Assembly: GCA_035691865.1 (NCBI GenBank)
Contig: DASSIM010000096.1
Coordinates: 1 to 22,883, forward strand
Length of the DNA stretch: 22,883 nt
From: Nitrosopolaris sp035691865
Lineage (GTDB): Archaea; Thermoproteota; Nitrososphaeria; Nitrososphaerales; Nitrososphaeraceae
Reading direction: 5' to 3'
Part shown: positions 15,015 to 22,883 of the stretch, piece by piece
Position numbering within the stretch: the first letter of the stretch is position 1
Layout of the letters: each line of letters opens with the position of its first letter
Notes under the pieces: generated by a model
The model's input: only the letters and a program-made list of their open reading frames with translations
Databases searched by the model: none
Told to the model about the DNA's origin: nothing
Position numbers and translations under genes: made by a program

Positions 15015-15914
15015 ATGTCCTGGCAGCATCCCGTCACCTTTCGGAGACCACAGCTGGATGATGTAATTGAAATGCTAATAACTCTTTCTGACCAACATCT
15101 TAGGATGAAAACTCTTGGGACTGTATCCGTAATTGCTTCAGGGACAATATTGATAATAATAACCAGTAATGGTATTGGGCCATTTCTTACTCTCGTAACA
15201 GTAGCATATGGTCAACAACCTAGTACAAACGGTAGTGCTATAGCGGGATCTACTGCACCAAAAAAACCGCTTCCTGTGCTCTTGATACATGGTTATCTAT
15301 CAGATGCAGCGGTATGGAATAAATGGCAAGATTTGCTCAAAAAAGATGGTATTCCGGTATTTTCTATAACCTTTCAGCAATCAGATGATAAATGTGGATC
15401 TGCCGCAGCCCATGCAAAAGAATTAACAAAGAAAATTGGAGACATCAAAAGCCAAACAGGGCAGAACCAGGTTAATTTAGTTGGCCATAGTAAAGGCGGA
15501 CTTGATGCAAGAGTATATTTAGCTAACGGTACACATGATGTTGCCAATCTTATTATGATTGGAACCCCAAACGCAGGTTCACCATTAGCTCAATTAAACA
15601 TAATATGCGCACCAGCTATATACGATTTGAAACCTGGAGCACCTGACACTCTAGCAAAAATGAATCCAAATACCAAATACTACACTATTGCCGGTAACTG
15701 GAATCCTAGCCTAGGAAACTGTCAATTGTCTTTATTCTTGCCTATGGAGCTATACAATAATCTTCCCAAACCCAACGATGGATTAGTACCTGTATCAAGT
15801 GTTGAATCTCAGGGATACTTTCATAATCTCGGACATACCAATAGTTGTCATACTAATTTGTTAAGCGATTATGAATATGGATTAGCGAGAGACATATTGC
15901 TTGGAAAGAAATGA
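15015..15914 (+). CDS. Secreted alpha/beta-hydrolase, triacylglycerol lipase-like
   Basis: The protein is an exported serine hydrolase likely to cut ester bonds of lipids or similar substrates. A hydrophobic signal or anchor spans about 31-65 (MKTLGTVSVIASGTILIIIT...), ending near AYGQQP. The hydrolase core starts PVLLIHGYLSD, with the oxyanion-hole HG at 92-93. The nucleophile elbow is GHSKGG with S159. The likely acid is D255 in PNDGLVPV, and the base is H279 (CHTNLL) or H274. Cysteines C127, C198, C236 and C278 could form disulfides, which fits an extracellular site. The frame starts at ATG 15015, but M31 (15105) gives a normal signal peptide and the TATA-like element at 14993-15000 predicts transcript start near 15022. 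So the start is uncertain. Substrate unknown; stands alone. Confidence 0.82.
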   Translation: MSWQHPVTFRRPQLDDVIEMLITLSDQHLRMKTLGTVSVIASGTILIIITSNGIGPFLTLVTVAYGQQPSTNGSAIAGSTAPKKPLPVLLIHGYLSDAAVWNKWQDLLKKDGIPVFSITFQQSDDKCGSAAAHAKELTKKIGDIKSQTGQNQVNLVGHSKGGLDARVYLANGTHDVANLIMIGTPNAGSPLAQLNIICAPAIYDLKPGAPDTLAKMNPNTKYYTIAGNWNPSLGNCQLSLFLPMELYNNLPKPNDGLVPVSSVESQGYFHNLGHTNSCHTNLLSDYEYGLARDILLGKK

Positions 15915-16030
15915 CGATTATGGATAAGTATCTGTGGACGTGCAGGCACTGAGACTCGAAAGCTGAAAGACTTTGAGGTTTGGAAAAGACGGCTATTAAC
16001 CGATATAGATTGCCTATACCGAGAAATTTG

Positions 16031-16859
16031 TTAGAAAGAGTAGACAGAACCTCCTCTCCGGCTCATGCAGGAAATCTGACATTTCTGTAACTTCAGGGAT
16101 TTGTGAACGGTATGAAAGACCTCTTTTTAGTTGATGTTGGTGCCGTTTTTCAGTAGGGAATGGCGAAAAAATCGATCCATATGATTTTCACCAATCATGT
16201 TTGTATTGGTTGTCAATATTCTTCATAAACATGCTCTGGTCTTCTTTTCTAACTTTCATAAACAAATGATTGCCTATCAAATCTGCCTGCGATAGTATCA
16301 ACCCAGTACTGTTTAAAGTCTCGAAAATACGATAAGGGCCATCTTCATATGCGAGTAGAATACTTACAACCTTAAATCTGGAAGATAAAGTTTCTCTTGC
16401 CTTCCTAATATCTAAATCAGGCTGCTCGTCCAGACAATTTTTGAAATAATTGTATGCTAATATTACCCTTGATTTAGAGTTAAACGCAGTTCTTAATATA
16501 GAATCGTGCTGATACGGTTGAATAAGGAATAAGAAATGTAACTGATTTCTGATCCCATTTAGTAGCAAGAAGTTTGAGACGATCATCTCACGATTGATAT
16601 TGATATTTGATACATGTATTGTGAAAACTTTCGGCTGCATCTGGTCATTTTCCCTAATCTTATTTCGTAGGGTTGCTAATAGAATAAAAATAGTAGTTAA
16701 ACGCTGTTGTCCGTCGATTAACAGAAATTTTGTCACCTCCCACAGCCCGGGGAGGGTATCACAAATGTCCATCGTCTCAGAAACTGTTATTCAGATTAAC
16801 ACCAACATGTCAGGCAGTATGATGAGAGGGCAAAACAAACCTGATATGATGATGCGCAC
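16031..16859 (-). pseudogene. Decayed DUF262 (GmrSD-type) gene
   Basis: The central frame (16188-16772, 194 codons from ATG) has the two hallmark DUF262 segments, FLLIDGQQRLTTIFILLATL and PYRIFETLNSTG followed by LSQADLIGNHLFMK. In intact proteins the DGQQR loop is the ParB-like nucleotide-binding core of GmrS. The frame stops at HDW-TGA. Beyond it a second frame continues RFFRHSLLKNGTNIN, stop, KEVFHTVHKSL, as DUF262 proteins do. Upstream, the same frame has PDMLVLI, a stop, then ITVSE, which matches the usual strand before DGQQR. The N-terminal YQR(x)Y motif and the C-terminal DUF1524 HNH nuclease are not visible. Family knowledge: GmrSD enzymes restrict modified DNA. It diverges from the methyltransferase 150 bases away. 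Confidence 0.82.
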
Positions 16860-16972
16860 TTATTGACCAAATATCACTTGTCATAGGTCCTACAATAGCA
16901 AAGGCCATCACATCACAAGTTCATATTAGTCTGGCCAATGCGAGTATCATTGCAGACACTCACTTCCGATAT

Positions 16973-16980
16973 TGTTAAAT
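16973..16980 (+). promoter_or_regulatory. TATA box of the DCD-methyltransferase
   Basis: tgttaaat is centred about 33 bases before ATG 17010 and predicts a transcript start near 17003 with a ~7-base leader. Confidence 0.4.
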
Positions 16981-17009
16981 GATTAGTTCAAGCACTCGTA
17001 ATTGCAGTA

Positions 17010-18236
17010 ATGGAGGAAATCCAACAAGCTTCGAGCCTTAGAGGTTACGTCTTTGCGTGCACGGAAAAGTCTCAAAAGGAGTGTTTCGATCGTATGCTTT
17101 TTTCAACCAATAAACTCTACGAAGAGAAGGTTTTGCGTGTTAAAAAGGGTGATCCTCTATTTTTGCTTAACATAAACAGCCATATTCTATATGGTGCCTT
17201 CAAGGCAAAATCCGATGGTAGAATAAATATTAATCCTGAAGCCTGGGGTGGCAGGTATCCATTCCAAGTAGAAGTGGAAAAAAATGGCGAGATACGGTCT
17301 ATGAAAAATGCTGAAAAGATCCTTTCTAAGATGGGCATTAGTTGGAAAAAAGCCATCAGTGAAAATCAGACAAAATTACTTTTAGATTACCTAGAGAACC
17401 CAAAGGGTTTTTCTTGGAAAATGATAGTCCCGGAGAAGGAAGCAACACAAATTAATGACAAACCTCGATTGGAAGCCACAACTTTATGGGACTATCCAAG
17501 GCAAAGCTATGGTTCGACTATTAAGGGCAATAACAAATACGCGGGCGTCACACCAGCCTTCATCATTTATAACCTGGTAAAACGTTACACAGACCCTAAT
17601 GACCTTGTTGTAGATCCCATGGCTGGCAGCGGCACCACTCTTGATGTATGCAAGGAAGAAGGTCGTATGTGTATTGCGTATGATATTGTTTCAACGAGAC
17701 CAGATATTATTCAAAATGATGCAAGGAAAATCCCACTTTCCAATGAAAGCGTTGATATGGTATTCATTGATTCGCCTTATGGAGATAACATAGATTATAA
17801 CGATCATATCGATAATATAGGAAACATCTCATCAGAAACAGAAAGATTCTATGAAGAGCTAGAGAAAGTAATCGGTGAATCGCATCGTATCTTGAAATCA
17901 GGAAAGGTCTTAGGATGGCTTATTGGTGATCAGTGGGTAAAGAAAATATTTACTCCTGTAGGTTTTAGCGTCCATCAACGATTGTGTAAATATTTTGATA
18001 CGCTGGATATAATATGTGTAGCGCGCAGAGGTCAGGCTTCAAATACAGGGATATGGTGCAACAGAGCGCTTCGTTTCAACTTCTATCTACGTGGATTCAA
18101 GTATCTTTTCATAATGAGAAAGCCCCCATCAGCAGAATCCAACCCACGCCAACAATATAATAGAACAATTAATTGGGCTCGATATTCGCGAAAAAAAGCA
18201 ACTCGAGAGGACTTTCACTTGAAACCAGGGATATAA
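17010..18236 (+). CDS. DNA N4/N6 methyltransferase with an N-terminal DCD-like domain
   Basis: A 408-residue two-domain protein. Residues ~11-105 resemble the DCD (development and cell death) domain: GYVFACTEKSQKECFDRMLF, then KKGDPLFLLNINSHILYGAF, SDGRININPEAWG and RYPFQVEV. They match the LFLL, G-x-F-x-A-x-SDG and P-x-QV hallmarks I know from that family, described mainly in plants. Residues ~175-385 are an amino-methyltransferase: SAM-binding DPMAGSGTT (202-210), an acidic strand end AYD (223-225), and catalytic DSPYGDN (254-260), with motif I before motif IV and no large target domain between them. Late segments GWLIGDQWV and FNFYLRGFKYLFIM look complete. The frame is intact, unlike the DUF262 gene beside it. 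Expected role: methylation of adenine N6 or cytosine N4 in DNA; the DCD-like part may guide it to nucleic acid. An RNA target is also possible. Confidence 0.78.
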   Translation: MEEIQQASSLRGYVFACTEKSQKECFDRMLFSTNKLYEEKVLRVKKGDPLFLLNINSHILYGAFKAKSDGRININPEAWGGRYPFQVEVEKNGEIRSMKNAEKILSKMGISWKKAISENQTKLLLDYLENPKGFSWKMIVPEKEATQINDKPRLEATTLWDYPRQSYGSTIKGNNKYAGVTPAFIIYNLVKRYTDPNDLVVDPMAGSGTTLDVCKEEGRMCIAYDIVSTRPDIIQNDARKIPLSNESVDMVFIDSPYGDNIDYNDHIDNIGNISSETERFYEELEKVIGESHRILKSGKVLGWLIGDQWVKKIFTPVGFSVHQRLCKYFDTLDIICVARRGQASNTGIWCNRALRFNFYLRGFKYLFIMRKPPSAESNPRQQYNRTINWARYSRKKATREDFHLKPGI

Positions 18237-18569
18237 AGGTAACAATTTTATGCGTAAATGAAAGCCAAGCAAGGAATGGACATTCACAAACAAGTTTCTG
18301 AACTGAATGAGTGAAGCCAAAGAAATTCACAAAAATGATTTTCATGGCAAGTACCCCAACAAAGCGTTCGGTAATGAAACGTAGAACACTTGCAAAGATT
18401 TTTCGATAATCCTAGTAGCTCTAACGACAACAATATTATCATGATTATTATCTCTACTCCTATTCCTAGTTTTACATCCATAGATCTGCAATCACTAAAT
18501 AAACCTATTCACTATTTCCGAATTAACTAACATCATCCTGTTATTTAGTACTTTTCTTATGCCGTAAGT
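18237..18569. other. Intergenic stretch with a possible broken small gene
   Basis: ATG 18258 opens an 18-codon frame (MKAKQGMDIHKQVSELNE). A one-base shift continues EAKEIHKNDFHGKYPNKAF and meets TAG after GNET. It may be a decayed tiny gene, but support is weak. The minus-strand frame 18284-18481 looks like noise. Confidence 0.25.
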
Positions 18570-18577
18570 TTTTTAAT
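18570..18577 (+). promoter_or_regulatory. TATA box of the UspA gene
   Basis: tttttaat is centred 28 bases before the TTG start at 18602, predicting a leaderless message with a TTG start codon. Confidence 0.5.
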
Positions 18578-18601
18578 CAGATCAATTAAACTAAAGAATA
18601 A

Positions 18602-19072
18602 TTGTCAGAGGAGAAGACAAAGGGACGGTTTCCCAAGATTTTAGTTGGAATAGATGGATCAGAGGCGTCAATTGACGCATCACGTTATGCTATTGCTATA
18701 GCAAAAAAATACAACTCCAAATTAATCGCTATATTCGTTCTTCATATGCATGGAATTAGATCTGTATCTTCGACTTTCATCACGGCACCTACTTATGGAG
18801 TAGAAGGATTTGAAGAGGAAAAAAGGGCAGCTCAGGTATGGTTAGATCGAATTAGATTAGAAGGTCATACAGAAGGCGTAGACTTAGACACGGAAATTGT
18901 TGAAGGTTCCACATCTGTAGAAGCTACGATAGTAGACTATGCCGAACGTCAAGGTATAGATTTGATTGTTATTGGCACCCGAGGAAGAACCGGTTTTAAA
19001 AGATTATTGCTTGGTAGCGTTGCACTGGGTGTCGTAACATACTCACATTGTCCTGTAATGGTTGTAAAGTAA
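18602..19072 (+). CDS. Universal stress protein, UspA family
   Basis: A 156-residue single-domain UspA protein, cytosolic and probably dimeric. It starts with the first beta strand PKILVGIDGSEASIDASRYA, where the early Asp helps bind ATP. The C-terminal part has the nucleotide loop GTRGRTGFKRLLLGS, which fits G-x2-G-x9-G-S, so this is an ATP-binding type. The end CPVMVVK is the usual last strand. The start is TTG 18602; no ATG lies nearby, and the TATA box at 18570-18577 is spaced for a leaderless TTG start. Members act in general stress or as nucleotide-dependent regulators; no partner is encoded beside it. Confidence 0.92.
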   Translation: MSEEKTKGRFPKILVGIDGSEASIDASRYAIAIAKKYNSKLIAIFVLHMHGIRSVSSTFITAPTYGVEGFEEEKRAAQVWLDRIRLEGHTEGVDLDTEIVEGSTSVEATIVDYAERQGIDLIVIGTRGRTGFKRLLLGSVALGVVTYSHCPVMVVK

Positions 19073-19561
19073 ATCGTGTACGATACTAACACTATGGGGG
19101 TCCGGGCTCCGGTTATACCATATGGACAGAAATTTACATCATCGTGCAGTCATGAGTTTTTAGTCTAAGTAATGACTACAGTAAAGTGCCTTAGATTACT
19201 TCTGTTGCGTATTTTGTTGTTAACAGAGGTTCATGAGAAATGATCTTGATTGCAGAATGTTTTCGGTTATTTTAGCAGCTTCTGGCTTGAACTCTGCCCT
19301 ATACATCCGGTACAGCATAATTTGTAGTTGTATGTCGTTAGATCCACCTATTGCTATATCAAATCTGAAATGGCTGAGTGCATGTAGCTCGGACTTAGAT
19401 CGAGTCTGTGCACATTAAGGTGAATCCTTGAATACCGACCTAGAATTCATGAATGATAAGCAGACGCTCACGGTTAAATGAGAAATATTAGACAATATTT
19501 GACTAAGTAATAGCTTCATAAGAAGATCCTATGATTAGAGCTTAATACGGTAGTTTTAATT
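19073..19561. other. Intergenic stretch with a minus-strand open frame of unclear status
   Basis: On the minus strand about 19225-19418 is open for 63 codons and reads protein-like (LSHFRFDIAIGGSNDIQLQI, then YRMYRAEFKPEAAKITENIL). It has no strict start before an internal ATG and no promoter match. The plus-strand frame 19233-19418 overlaps it and looks worse. I cannot say whether either is a gene or a remnant. Confidence 0.3.
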
Positions 19562-20965
19562 TTACTGCTTTACCTCTGTTTGTACTAAGGAGTTTAGTCT
19601 AGCAAGTTTTGATTTGGAGGCAATATACGGGGTAATATCTTTTTCAGTCGTCACGACAGGCCTTTCTTTCTTTGCGAAGAATCCGATTAATGTCGGTTCA
19701 AAGTTGTGTTTTCGCAGATCATCTACAACCAAACTTGCTATGTCCTTTGTTGCAACTATAAGATGACAGCCGTTGGAAGATGCAGTTGCATTTTCAATTA
19801 GGAGATCCTTTGTTGCAAATTTGCAGATTTCTTCATTCTTCATTGGAAGCTCGTGAATTACAATATGAGAGTTTGTCAGTTCGGCAAGTTTTGCAATGGC
19901 AAAGAAACCTTCTGTGGTAACAGGATGAACGGCCGTTATATTCGTATGTTTGTCATATGCCATACCAAAATCAGGACAATATTTTGATATTACTTTTCCT
20001 AGTGAAAAGTGCGGTTCACTTAAACTTTTTAGAATTTCATCTTTTGCAGCAGAAAGAACGTCTAACGAAATGCCGTTTTGCTCAAATTTGACTATATTAT
20101 TATGATCCATTTGTGTTAACATGTATAAGCTTAGCGCTGGCATCGATCCCATTTTATTTGAAAGAATAATTTGCATGCCTTCCTCCACTTGATCGTATCT
20201 TGTGGGTAATTCTTTTACGGTGTTTGCAATTGCAGTTGTACCAAAAAAGAGATTGCCAATTTTAATAGAACTGTAATCTTCCATAGCTATATTATAACGA
20301 GAAGTAAATGTATCAAGATTTGTTCTAATTTTGTCAAGCATCTCTTCAGTAGGAGCATCATATACCGGAAACAATCTGAATCCTGATGTGCACCCGAGGA
20401 GATTGAGATTTTCCATTCCGGCCGTCAACGCAATATTGCTGTGAATTTCAGATTCTGGTCTCTGCGTCGGGTCAGTTATCTGTGTGACGGAGTTATTAGC
20501 AGATGTATATCCTACTTTGTCGCCTCTATGTAACTCTATATAATCTAATAGTGCAAATTGGGCCTCACGACGGGTTGTCAGAACCATCGTGTTCTTTCTT
20601 ATGCACACCTTTGAGTGAAAACTGTTGAAGAAATTTTGAACTCCTTCTGAAAGTAAGGCTGGATCATCACCGAGTGCAGTATGAATGCGAAAGATTGAAA
20701 GTGCTCGTTTAATATCAACTTCCTTTTCAATTACAGGATTTTCGAAATTGTATACTCTTCGAGTAAGTTCAGGGATCTTTCCCTCTGTATAATAAAAAGA
20801 ATCAAACCAGCCACGTATTAACTTTATATTACTTCTTTTAACTTCTTTTAAAGAATTTTGTAGGACATAATTATCTACTTCATTCGAGCAGGTCGGGATC
20901 CAGCGTAAGGGGTCAAAACCAAGTTGTTGATATTCTTCCACTAATCTCCAAAAGTTTTCACTCAT
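19562..20965 (-). CDS. SelD/AIR-synthase-related protein of sulfur metabolism
   Basis: A 467-residue protein related to the AIR synthase/SelD superfamily, whose members use ATP to activate phosphate acceptors. The N-terminal ~100 residues (LVEEYQQLGFDPLRWIPTCS) are extra. The middle has IKIGNLFFGTTAIANTVKEL and GMQIILSNKMGSMPALSLYM, resembling the ATP-binding half. The C-terminal half has GFFAIAKLAELTNSHIVIHE and ENATASSNGCHLIVATKD, the second AIRS domain. The LLGCTSG and GNLFFG loops are glycine-rich. I recall SelD-like proteins of this kind being placed beside sulfate-assimilation genes in archaea, and it is divergent from cysH-sat here. Two ATGs lie in tandem; the TATA box favours the second (20965). 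Selenophosphate synthesis itself is unlikely to be its job; a sulfur-transfer or phosphosulfur role is inferred. Confidence 0.62.
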   Translation of the reverse strand: MSENFWRLVEEYQQLGFDPLRWIPTCSNEVDNYVLQNSLKEVKRSNIKLIRGWFDSFYYTEGKIPELTRRVYNFENPVIEKEVDIKRALSIFRIHTALGDDPALLSEGVQNFFNSFHSKVCIRKNTMVLTTRREAQFALLDYIELHRGDKVGYTSANNSVTQITDPTQRPESEIHSNIALTAGMENLNLLGCTSGFRLFPVYDAPTEEMLDKIRTNLDTFTSRYNIAMEDYSSIKIGNLFFGTTAIANTVKELPTRYDQVEEGMQIILSNKMGSMPALSLYMLTQMDHNNIVKFEQNGISLDVLSAAKDEILKSLSEPHFSLGKVISKYCPDFGMAYDKHTNITAVHPVTTEGFFAIAKLAELTNSHIVIHELPMKNEEICKFATKDLLIENATASSNGCHLIVATKDIASLVVDDLRKHNFEPTLIGFFAKKERPVVTTEKDITPYIASKSKLARLNSLVQTEVKQ

Positions 20966-20986
20966 CATATATCACTCAGACAATCA

Positions 20987-20994
20987 CTTTATCT
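20987..20994 (-). promoter_or_regulatory. TATA box of the SelD-related gene
   Basis: The minus strand reads gataaag, centred about 25 bases before ATG 20965. It lies in the 128-base divergent spacer shared with cysH. Confidence 0.45.
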
Positions 20995-21054
20995 TGTTTT
21001 ATTATACGATTATATAGAAGTACACTTATTAATAAACAAAACTTCACAATACAA

Positions 21055-21062
21055 TTTAATAA
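21055..21062 (+). promoter_or_regulatory. TATA box of the cysH-sat operon
   Basis: atttaata is centred about 38 bases before GTG 21097 and predicts a transcript start near 21085 with a 12-base leader. Confidence 0.4.
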
Positions 21063-21096
21063 ATGTTCAAAAATCAGACTGAGATAATAAAATATA

Positions 21097-21960
21097 GTGG
21101 AGTTAGTTGCAAAATCTTTCTTCGAAAAAATCACTCAGGACATAGAGGAATTCAGGATTAGTCAATTTAAAACACAAATAATTATAAGCCTACTACGCTT
21201 ACAATCATCTGTGATAGGAAAAGAGGCTATGGAATCAAAGCCGACTATTCCTCAGCTGAAGCAAATTGCACTGCAGATGGAAAATAAATCTGCGCAAGAA
21301 GTCTTGCGATGGGCGGTGGATACTTACGGATTAAGAATCGGCCTAGCATCAAGTTTCGGTCCGGAAGATGTTGTTCTCATTGATATTATGATAAAAATTA
21401 ACAAAGAGAAAACTAGAATTTTCACCTTGGATACAGGGCGGCTAAATCAGGAAACTTACGATTTGATGGATACAATTCGCAAGAAATACGCTATTCAGAT
21501 TGAAGTATTTTTTCCGGAGCAGAAAGAGGTTGAACAGATGGTTCGAATAAAAGGCATGAACCTAATGTATGAAAGCGTAAAAAATAGAAAACTTTGTTGT
21601 GAAATTAGAAAAGTACATTCTCTTGATAGGGCGTTAAGTAAACTAGACGGTTGGATTACAGGTTTAAGAAAAGAGCAAACAATTACTAGAGCGCACATTC
21701 AGAAGGTAGAAATTGATTCTTCCCATGACAATATCCTTAAAGTCAATCCATTGGCGGATTGGACTAATGATATGATCTGGGATTATATTCATAAAAATAA
21801 TCTTCCTTACAATAAGTTGCACGATATTGGCTATATGAGTATCGGCTGCGAGCCATGTACAAGAGCGGTCCATCCTAATGAGGATCCCAGGTCTGGAAGA
21901 TGGTGGTGGGAAACCGGTACATATAAAGAATGTGGACTACATTGGAACCATACTAAATAA
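21097..21960 (+). CDS. cysH: Assimilatory APS/PAPS reductase
   Basis: The enzyme reduces adenylyl sulfate (or PAPS) to sulfite with thioredoxin, in the cytosol. Motifs in order: P-loop-like SSFGPED (85-91), TLDTGRLNQETYD (110-122), CC at 167-168, GWITGLRKEQ (185-194), IGCEPC with C251 and C254, and the C-terminal catalytic ECGLHW with C279. The CC plus CxxC set is the [4Fe-4S] signature of APS reductases, so APS is the more likely substrate than PAPS. No APS kinase is seen in the window. The frame starts at GTG 21097, which fits the promoter. An internal ATG at 21229 (M45) would give 243 residues, the usual family length, so the first 44 residues are uncertain. It is 20 bases ahead of sat and divergent from the SelD-related gene. 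Confidence 0.9.
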   Translation: MELVAKSFFEKITQDIEEFRISQFKTQIIISLLRLQSSVIGKEAMESKPTIPQLKQIALQMENKSAQEVLRWAVDTYGLRIGLASSFGPEDVVLIDIMIKINKEKTRIFTLDTGRLNQETYDLMDTIRKKYAIQIEVFFPEQKEVEQMVRIKGMNLMYESVKNRKLCCEIRKVHSLDRALSKLDGWITGLRKEQTITRAHIQKVEIDSSHDNILKVNPLADWTNDMIWDYIHKNNLPYNKLHDIGYMSIGCEPCTRAVHPNEDPRSGRWWWETGTYKECGLHWNHTK

Positions 21961-21980
21961 TCCAAAAAATAGGGAATATT

Positions 21981-22883
21981 TTGACTGATGTTAGTAGTAT
22001 GCCTCGACCACATGGAGGTAAACTAATAAACAGATTTGCCTCTACCAAGAAGAATATTGAAGGAGGGTTTTCAATTGAAATCGGTAACGATCTTAGAAAT
22101 GACATTGAGAACATTGCGGATGGTATTTTTAGTCCTTTGGAGGGGTTTGTTGGACAAGATGACTTTCAAAGCATTGTAAAATCTGGTCGCTTAACGAATG
22201 GATTAGCTTGGACTATCCCTATAATATTAGATGTTGATGACGAAACAGCAAGGCAGATGAAGGATGCTGGTGAAGTTATGCTAAGAACTGGTAATGAACA
22301 TTTTGGAGTTATGGACGTCGAAGAAATTTATTCTTACGATAAAACCTTTGTTGCAAGAGCAATCTACCAGACAAATGATCTAAGGCATCCAGGGGTTATG
22401 AAAGTGAGAGGATTGAAAGATCGACTTATCGGAGGCAACATTCAAGTCTCAATGAGAATTCCTCAGTCACCATTACGAAAGTTTAGAATGAATCCCTTTG
22501 AAACTAGATCGGAAATTCAGAAGAGAGGGTGGAAAACTGTGGTTGGTTTTCAAACAAGAAACGTTCCACATGTTGCTCATGAAATGTTGCAAAAGACTGC
22601 CTTGAATATTTATGATGGATTATTTGTAAATCCATTGATAGGCAAAAAAAAGTTTGGTGATTTCAAGGATGAAGTGATTGTAGGAACTTATGAGACACTT
22701 ATAGAAAACTATTATCCCAAGAGTAGGACTATGTTCGGGACCCTTCATACCGAAATGAGGTACGCTGGGCCTAAGGAGGCAATTCATCATGCCATTATGA
22801 GAAAGAATTTTGGATGCTCCCACTTTATCGTTGGAAGAGATCATGCAGGAGTTAGAGACTATTATAAACCTTTTGCAGCGCAT
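21981..22883 (+). CDS. sat: ATP sulfurylase (sulfate adenylyltransferase), cut by the right edge
   Basis: Sat makes APS and pyrophosphate from sulfate and ATP, the first step of assimilation, and feeds the reductase encoded just upstream. The frame is open to the last base (301 codons from TTG 21981). Visible motifs: RPHGGKL near the start, the sulfate/ATP site QTRNVPHVAHE (191-201, variant of QTRNPPHxAHE, with H197 and H200), and GRDHAG (285-290). The N-terminal PUA-like domain and most of the catalytic domain are present; the C-terminal end is missing at the edge. TTG 21981 gives MTDVSSMPRPHGG; ATG 21999 is a shorter alternative. The 20-base gap after cysH has no promoter I trust, so cysH-sat is one operon. 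Confidence 0.93.
   Translation, partial: MTDVSSMPRPHGGKLINRFASTKKNIEGGFSIEIGNDLRNDIENIADGIFSPLEGFVGQDDFQSIVKSGRLTNGLAWTIPIILDVDDETARQMKDAGEVMLRTGNEHFGVMDVEEIYSYDKTFVARAIYQTNDLRHPGVMKVRGLKDRLIGGNIQVSMRIPQSPLRKFRMNPFETRSEIQKRGWKTVVGFQTRNVPHVAHEMLQKTALNIYDGLFVNPLIGKKKFGDFKDEVIVGTYETLIENYYPKSRTMFGTLHTEMRYAGPKEAIHHAIMRKNFGCSHFIVGRDHAGVRDYYKPFAAH

Noticed and set aside
15915..16033. In-frame open stretch after the lipase stop (ETRKLKDFEVWKRRLL), suggesting read-through
   Set aside because: The lipase ends normally after its catalytic His and the last helix; the extra 39 codons add no known domain. It may be a remnant of another gene, but I cannot support it.
1..22883. CRISPR arrays, rRNA genes and insertion sequences
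   Set aside because: No regularly spaced repeats, no rRNA-like sequence and no transposase or terminal inverted repeats were seen.

Overview
The window looks like a chromosome segment from a soil-type ammonia-oxidising archaeon (Nitrososphaeria/Thaumarchaeota, perhaps near Nitrosocosmicus). This is an inference from gene content and style. There is a TFB-type transcription factor with zinc ribbon and two cyclin repeats, an XPB-like helicase, an Lrp/AsnC regulator, a membrane-anchored plastocyanin-like protein and a UspA protein. The DNA is AT-rich, and many genes have a TATA-like box centred 24-28 bases before the start codon, which implies largely leaderless transcripts.

Layout, left to right. 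A tyrosine recombinase (minus strand) runs off the left edge. Then come a hypothetical gene, a broken metallo-beta-lactamase-fold gene (2129-2463), a small hypothetical gene and a multi-pass membrane protein whose 5' end appears frameshifted (3366-4200). A broken gene (4267-4558), a zinc alcohol dehydrogenase, a 70-residue protein, a cupredoxin and the XPB-like helicase follow. Next are a heavily decayed NADP-dependent oxidoreductase of the MDR family (8735-9310), an Lrp/AsnC regulator with an inverted-repeat operator on its own promoter, and, divergent from it, a glutamine synthetase pseudogene with two large internal deletions (10171-10901).

The middle holds a two-gene operon of small proteins on the minus strand (11071-11578), another broken small gene, the TFB gene, a cluster of three tiny ORFs (14012-14443) and a secreted lipase-like hydrolase. 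A decayed DUF262 (GmrSD-type) gene then faces an apparently intact DNA methyltransferase that carries a DCD-like domain at its N terminus (17010-18236). The right end has a UspA protein and an assimilatory sulfate cluster: a SelD/AIR-synthase-related gene divergent from APS/PAPS reductase and ATP sulfurylase, the last cut by the right edge.

Two themes stand out. First, gene decay is dense: at least five reading frames can be rebuilt only by joining frames, next to intact housekeeping genes. Second, the DCD-methyltransferase, beside the ruin of a modification-related restriction gene, is the most interesting candidate for an undescribed system. Translations outside the longest ORFs were made by eye from the sequence; no homology search was possible.
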